Shown one piece after another: positions 60,192-64,000 of a stretch of DNA of 64,000 nucleotides; within the stretch, counting starts at the first letter, position 1, and each line of letters opens with the position of its first letter. The notes beneath the pieces were generated by a model that saw only the letters and a list, made by a program, of their open reading frames with translations, did no database searches and was not told where the DNA came from. The position numbers were made by a program, and so were the translations under genes. The DNA comes from Pseudomonadota bacterium. GTDB taxonomy: Bacteria; Pseudomonadota; Alphaproteobacteria; Rhizobiales; Tepidamorphaceae. The stretch is from positions 32,091 to 96,090 of the forward strand of contig JAEWYT010000009.1 in assembly GCA_023458595.1 (NCBI GenBank). Direction: 5' to 3'.

Positions 60192-60955
60192 GCGATATCC
60201 TGGAGATACGTGGCCTCAGCAAACGCTTCGGCGGCCTTCAGGCTGTCGACCGCTGCGAGCTGGACGTGGCTGCGGGATCCATCACCGGGCTGATCGGTCC
60301 GAACGGTGCCGGCAAGTCCACGCTCTTTGGCCTCGTCAGCGGGTTCATCAGGCCGGACGCCGGCGAGATCCACTTGGACGGGCAGCGTATCGACGGTCTG
60401 CCTCCTCATGAAGTGGCACGGCTGGGACTTCGGCGCACGTTCCAGATACCCCGCGAGCTGAAGGAGATGTCGGTCCTTGAGAACCTGATGCTGGTTCCCG
60501 AGAACCAATTCGGCGACCGCATTCTCTCGATCTTCACCGACGGCGAGCGGGTGAGGCGGGAAGAGCGGGCACACGAGACTGCCGCGCGGGAGATCCTCGA
60601 GACCGTGGGATTGGCCGAGAAGGCCGAGATGCCCGCTTGGCAGCTCTCGGGCGGACAGAAGAAGTTGCTGGAACTCGCCCGCTCCTTAATGAGCCGTCCG
60701 CGGCTTATGCTGCTCGACGAGCCTACCGCCGGTGTGAACCCGACACTGATCCGGCATCTGATGAAGGTCATGCGGAAGGTCCATGCATCGGGGATCGCCC
60801 TGCTCATCATCGAGCACAACATGAACGTCGTCATGGAACTCTGCGAACGGGTGATCGTGCTCGATCGAGGCCGTGTCATCGCATCGGGAACGCCGGCGGA
60901 GATCCAGCAGGATCAGACGGTCCTCGACGCGTATCTGGGTGGGGCCGAGGCATGA
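60188..60955 (+). CDS. Branched-chain-type ABC ATPase, LivG-like (second system)
   Basis: A 255-aa ATPase with Walker A GPNGAGKST near residue 38, signature WQLSGGQKKLLELARSL, Walker B LMLLDEPTAGVNPT and the LivG C-terminal DQTVLDAYLGG. ATG 60188 overlaps the permease stop by four bases, and its own stop overlaps the LivF-like ATG by four, so the last four genes are tightly coupled. Confidence 0.92.
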   Translation: MSDILEIRGLSKRFGGLQAVDRCELDVAAGSITGLIGPNGAGKSTLFGLVSGFIRPDAGEIHLDGQRIDGLPPHEVARLGLRRTFQIPRELKEMSVLENLMLVPENQFGDRILSIFTDGERVRREERAHETAAREILETVGLAEKAEMPAWQLSGGQKKLLELARSLMSRPRLMLLDEPTAGVNPTLIRHLMKVMRKVHASGIALLIIEHNMNVVMELCERVIVLDRGRVIASGTPAEIQQDQTVLDAYLGGAEA

Positions 60956-61686
60956 CTGCGGGCGGAACCCTGATCGCCGAAGGGCTCGTCGCCGGCTATG
61001 GCGAAATGCAGATCCTGCACGGTGTCGGCGTGACCGTTCGGCCGGGCGAGATCGTCACCGTGATCGGCCCGAATGGTTGCGGCAAGTCGACCCTGCTTAA
61101 GACGCTCGTCGGCCTCCTGCGCCCGTCGGCAGGTACCATCGCGCTCGGGGGGCGGGACATCACCCGATCCACGACACGCGAACGGCTGCGAGCCGGAGTT
61201 GGCTATGTGCCGCAGGTCCGCAACGTATTCGCGACGATGTCCGTCGAGGAAAACCTGCGGATGGGCCTCTTTGCCGTGCCGGGCTCCGTAACCGAACGGC
61301 AGCAGGAAATCCGAAGAATTCTACCGGCCCTGGAGGATTACTGCTCGGTCAGAGCCGGCCGTCTCAGCGGTGGCCAACAACAGGTCGTCGCACTCGGTCG
61401 TGCTCTCATGCCGTCCCCGCACGTCTTGTTGCTGGACGAACCGAGTGCCGGACTTTCCCCGAAGGCAACCGATGAAATCTTCCGGCATGTCCGGACAATC
61501 AGTTCGGAGGGCGGCGTCGGCGTTCTGCTCGTCGAGCAGAATGCCACCAAGGCTCTTGCGATCTCCGATCGATGCTATGTGCTCGCCGAAGGACGGAATC
61601 GGCTCGAGGGTGAAGCGTCGTCCATCGCCCGGAATGCAGACGTCGGCCGCATCTATCTGGGTTCGAGCGAAGTCGACGAACAGTGA
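60952..61686 (+). CDS. Branched-chain-type ABC ATPase, LivF-like (second system)
   Basis: A 244-aa ATPase, last gene of the operon. Walker A is GPNGCGKST, signature RLSGGQQQVVALGRAL and Walker B VLLLDEPSAGLSP. The N-terminal start at ATG 60952 is set by the ATGA overlap; the same frame is open further upstream but would run through the LivG-like gene. No terminator is apparent behind it. Confidence 0.92.
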   Translation: MTAGGTLIAEGLVAGYGEMQILHGVGVTVRPGEIVTVIGPNGCGKSTLLKTLVGLLRPSAGTIALGGRDITRSTTRERLRAGVGYVPQVRNVFATMSVEENLRMGLFAVPGSVTERQQEIRRILPALEDYCSVRAGRLSGGQQQVVALGRALMPSPHVLLLDEPSAGLSPKATDEIFRHVRTISSEGGVGVLLVEQNATKALAISDRCYVLAEGRNRLEGEASSIARNADVGRIYLGSSEVDEQ

Positions 61687-61917
61687 CATCGGGATCTCGA
61701 TTGTTCTGCCCGGCCCAAAGCGGCTGCCCCACATTACGCAACGTGCAAACGTCGGCGCTTCCGGAGAAATAACCGTTGGACGAGGCGGCGCGACTTCGGC
61801 CCGGCGCTGACGGCGAGTTCGAATCTGCGTCGACGACTGCAAGCGTATCGTTCTCGCGCTTCTTGGCCCGATACCGCGCTCGGCCGATGTCTCCGTGACC
61901 GGGGTTATCCGGATGGT
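61687..61917. other. Gene-free stretch before the island boundary
   Basis: No supported gene, promoter or hairpin is seen. Reading frames here are unlike any family I know and lack ribosome-binding sites. It lies between the Liv operon and an IS3 scrap, so it probably is decayed or rearranged DNA. Confidence 0.4.
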
Positions 61918-62014
61918 CGGGACGGAGAGTTGGAGTCTGGCCCCGGCTCAGCCGCATCTCGGCTTCACGGAGCATTCCGGTGACCTGCCCGGGCGAACAG
62001 CGTTTCCGGCTCAT
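61918..62014 (-). pseudogene. IS3-family OrfA N-terminal scrap
   Basis: On the minus strand from ATG 62014 the frame reads MSRKRCSPGQVTGMLREAEM then RLSRGQT, clearly the first 27 residues of an IS3-type OrfA (compare the scrap at 49472 and the intact start at 63934). Similarity stops after about 32 codons. It is a truncated insertion-sequence end just outside the tRNA fragment. Confidence 0.7.
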
Positions 62015-62148
62015 TCCGTTCTCCTTCCGCTTCAGAAGGAGGCCAGTTTCTCCCGCTCAACGCGGGTCACTGTTCTGACTGTAGAACTCCCCGGCGCAAG
62101 CGATCGCCCGGCGCATGCCTCGTAAGGGCCTGGACTCGTGGAGATTTT

Positions 62149-62193
62149 TGGCGCACCCGACAGGATTCGAACCTGTGACCTCTGCCTTCGGAG
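62149..62193 (-). tRNA. tRNA-Arg(CCG) 3' fragment (island attachment site)
   Basis: Read on the minus strand the 45 bases begin with an anticodon loop CTCCGAA (anticodon CCG), continue with GGCAG, the T-arm ACAGG-TTCGAAT-CCTGT, the acceptor strand CGGGTGC, discriminator G and CCA. The 5' half of the tRNA is absent: the bases before the loop do not pair with GGCAG. This is the classic remnant left when an element integrates into a tRNA gene; the integrase is 180 bases away. The intact tRNA should be at the far end of the element. Confidence 0.85.
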
Positions 62194-62373
62194 CAATTTA
62201 ACCTGCCCTTCGACGCTTTTCGATGGGTTTCGCTCCGATGCGCTATGTTGCTGTAATCACTAAACAAATTGAAATTTTGGCTCGCCTGACGTACCCTCGG
62301 ACACGCTCCGACTTGCGTCCGGCTGCTTACGTGGTGCTTACGCGAGAATGGGAGTTTGGACGGGAGAATTCCC

Positions 62374-63732
62374 ATGGCTAAGCTCACAAAGCGGCTCGTC
62401 GACGCCGCCGAATCCCGCGAGAAGGACTACGTCATCTGGGATGACGAGCTACCAGGTTTTGGACTGCGTGTCTTCGTCTCCGGCAAGCGCAGCTATGTCC
62501 TTCAATATCGCGCACTGGGCCGCTCGCGCCGCTACACCATCGGCCTGCATGGCGTCTGGACAGCCGAAAGCGCGAGGCAGGAGGCGAAGGTCCAGTTGGG
62601 TCGCGTAGCTCAAGGGGACAATCCCGCTGAGGAGCGCCAGCTCGACCACAAGGCCATCACCGTCAAAGAACTCTGCACGCTCTACGTCAACGACCTCAAC
62701 GCGGGGCTCATCCTGGGCAAGGGCGGGCGGCCCAAGAAGCCGACGACGGTCGGGACGGACATTGGGCGCATTGAGCGGCACATCATCCCGCTCCTGGGGA
62801 CGCGCCGTGTGAAGGACTTGACCAAGGCCGACATCAACAAGGTCCTGAAGGACATCATGGCCGGCAAGACCCGTATCGCTGTGAAGACCAAGAAGCTGCG
62901 CGGCAAGGCCATCGTCCGCGGGGGCGCCGGGACGGCGACGCGCACGGTCGGGCTTCTCGGCGGCATTCTCACCTACGCTGTCGAAGCCGGGATCATCGCG
63001 ATCAATCCTGCCCATGGCCTCCGGAAGCCAAAGGACAACGTCCGTACCCGCCGGCTCACCGAGGCGGAGTATCGGACGCTGGGCGAGATGCTGATCGCGG
63101 CGGAGAAGGACGAAAAGTACGCGACGACGGTGGAGATCATTCGTCAGATCGCGCTAACTGGATGCCGCCGGAGCGAGATGATCGGTCTCATGTGGACCGA
63201 AGCAGATACCGATGGAAGCTGCCTGCGGCTGATAGACAGCAAGGAGGGCACCTCCGTCCGTCCGATCGGCCTACCCGTTGTCGAGTTTCTCGAGGCGCGT
63301 CGAAAGACAGCCGTCGGCACATATGTCTTCCCCGGCTCCGGCGACGACAACGCATTCGGCAGTTTCCCGAACCATTGGGAGCAGATCTTCAAAGGCTCGC
63401 CCCTTTCTGACGTGACACCCCACGTCCTGCGGCACAGCTTCGCGAGCGTCGGCAACGATCTCGGTTTCACCGAGGTGACAATCGCGGCCCTCGTCGGCCA
63501 TGCCAAGGGCTCAGTCACAAGCAAATACATCCACACCCTCGACACGGCCCTTATCATGGCGGCGGACACGATCGCCGGCTATATCGAGGGTCTTCTGGAT
63601 GGGAAGGAGTTCAAGCAGACCACCTACGCGCTCGATCGCGCATCCCGAAAGGCTGCGCTCGCGCGCTTCCTTCAGAAGGCGGCCGGCGACGATGAAGCGC
63701 AGAGCCGGAAAGAAGAGCGGTTAGCCGCTTAG
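62374..63732 (+). CDS. Tyrosine-type site-specific integrase (DUF4102/phage P4-like)
   Basis: A 452-aa integrase. The N-terminal DUF4102 arm domain (KLTKRLVDAAESREKDYVIW then DDELPGFGLRV) is followed by a SAM-like core-binding domain and the catalytic domain with Arg in TGCRRSEMIGLMW, HxxR in HVLRHSF, and GH plus the nucleophile Tyr in VGHAKGSVTSKYIHT. P4-type integrases insert into tRNA 3' ends. ATG 62374 follows GGGAGA by six bases, so an upstream TTG at 62356 is not needed. It points into the island, away from the tRNA fragment. Confidence 0.94.
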   Translation: MAKLTKRLVDAAESREKDYVIWDDELPGFGLRVFVSGKRSYVLQYRALGRSRRYTIGLHGVWTAESARQEAKVQLGRVAQGDNPAEERQLDHKAITVKELCTLYVNDLNAGLILGKGGRPKKPTTVGTDIGRIERHIIPLLGTRRVKDLTKADINKVLKDIMAGKTRIAVKTKKLRGKAIVRGGAGTATRTVGLLGGILTYAVEAGIIAINPAHGLRKPKDNVRTRRLTEAEYRTLGEMLIAAEKDEKYATTVEIIRQIALTGCRRSEMIGLMWTEADTDGSCLRLIDSKEGTSVRPIGLPVVEFLEARRKTAVGTYVFPGSGDDNAFGSFPNHWEQIFKGSPLSDVTPHVLRHSFASVGNDLGFTEVTIAALVGHAKGSVTSKYIHTLDTALIMAADTIAGYIEGLLDGKEFKQTTYALDRASRKAALARFLQKAAGDDEAQSRKEERLAA

Positions 63733-63751
63733 CTTCCAACCGCCGCCATCA

Positions 63752-63875
63752 TTAGATGTAAAATTTGAAGGGCTGCCGCTCTGCCCCCGCGGCGCTTCCC
63801 ATAGTCAATACCTCGCCGACCTTGTCCGCGAAACGAATGGTGACGGGCAAGCCGTCGCTGAAATTGCAGGCGTTG
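63752..63875 (-). pseudogene. 3' fragment of an unidentified gene cut by the IS3 element
   Basis: On the minus strand a reading frame enters from the insertion-sequence side and gives NACNFSDGLPVTIRFADKVG followed by EVLTMGSAAGAERQPFKFYI and a TAA stop (63754-63752). The residue pattern looks like real protein (alternating beta-strand type) and the gene has no start before the insertion point. I do not recognise the family. Confidence 0.5.
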
Positions 63876-64000
63876 TGACGTTGCCCCCTGAAGTGCCTCG
63901 GTTTGAACTGGACTCCGTCAGAAGGAGACGGAGATGAAGAAGAACCGATACAGTGAGGGTCAGATCATTGCGGTGCTGAAGGAGCACCAGGCAGGGATTC
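63876..64000 (+). mobile_element. IS3-family insertion sequence, left part (continues beyond window)
   Basis: The left end appears to start near TGACGTTGCCCCCTG (63876-63890), followed by a 58-base leader with GAAGGAGACGGAG and the transposase start. Only the first 125 bases are inside the window, so the right end and target duplication cannot be seen. The exact terminus is an estimate. Confidence 0.65.
63934..64000 (+). CDS. IS3-family transposase OrfA, partial
   Basis: Starting at ATG 63934, behind GAAGGAGACGGAG, the frame reads MKKNRYSEGQIIAVLKEHQA and runs off the right edge after 22 codons. It matches the helix-turn-helix N-terminus of IS3-family OrfA (typically followed by a leucine-zipper region and a programmed frameshift to OrfB). 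It has no disabling change in the visible part. Confidence 0.85.
   Translation, partial: MKKNRYSEGQIIAVLKEHQAGI

Noticed and set aside
62067..62387. A 106-codon minus-strand frame across the tRNA fragment
   Set aside because: It contains the translated T-arm and acceptor stem, a well-known false frame over tRNA sequence.

Overview
The window is high-GC DNA with dense, mostly operonic gene packing. It looks like chromosome of an alphaproteobacterium, probably Hyphomicrobiales: sox genes in Paracoccus/Hyphomicrobium-like order, a BigR/SoxR-type regulator, a DUF2207/LemA pair, many ABC and TRAP importers, and CoA-thioester catabolism. No ribosomal or core-phylogeny gene is present, so the assignment is an inference.

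Layout. (1) 1-5599, minus: an oligopeptide-type ABC importer (fused double ATPase, binding protein, two permeases; the last runs off the left edge). (2) 5.7-8.1 kb: a nucleotide-sugar dehydrogenase and epimerase pair. (3) 8.4-12.3 kb: LemA, a DUF2207 membrane protein, two small unknown proteins and a PilZ protein. (4) 12.3-22.6 kb: a thiosulfate/sulfur-oxidation island with two YeeE/SoxT-type transporters, an MBL hydrolase, soxR (BigR-like persulfide sensor), soxS, soxV(ccdA), soxW, soxXYZAB and a secreted DsrE protein. No soxCD is present. Three AT-rich sites with shared sequence lie in front of the MBL gene, between soxS and soxV, and between soxW and soxX, and form a candidate SoxR regulon. 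(5) 22.9-24.2 kb: an MscS channel.

(6) 24.3-42.3 kb: an unassigned CoA-linked catabolic cluster. It has two carboxymuconolactone-decarboxylase-family proteins, a probable two-subunit acyl-CoA dehydrogenase, an ADP-forming acyl-CoA synthetase, a family III CoA transferase, two MaoC-like proteins, a LysR regulator, two alpha/beta hydrolases that both carry Ala where the nucleophilic Ser should be, an MBL hydrolase, a Liv-type importer, an enoyl-CoA hydratase and a D-2-hydroxyacid dehydrogenase. (7) 42.3-49.3 kb: a sugar-acid module (GntR regulator, TRAP importer, SMP-30 lactonase, IlvD/Edd dehydratase, RraA/HMG-aldolase-like protein) with a 19-bp palindromic operator in the divergent promoter. 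(8) 49.5-49.7 kb: a decayed IS3 element. (9) 49.8-55.0 kb: a Ugp-like importer with a GpdQ/CpdA-like phosphodiesterase. (10) 55.4-61.7 kb: an Lrp regulator, a creatinase-like M24 protein and a complete Liv-type importer. (11) 61.9-64.0 kb: an IS3 scrap, a 45-nt tRNA-Arg 3' fragment, a tyrosine integrase, a truncated gene and the start of an intact IS3 element. This marks the left boundary of an integrated island that continues beyond the window.

How the parts work together: most blocks pair an importer with the enzymes and regulator for its likely substrate (peptides, thiosulfate, an organic acid, a sugar acid, a glycerophosphodiester, and a creatine- or ectoine-like amide). The picture is of a metabolically versatile, facultatively sulfur-oxidising heterotroph. 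Starts were moved from the longest reading frame wherever a Shine-Dalgarno sequence, signal peptide or stop/start overlap argued for it.
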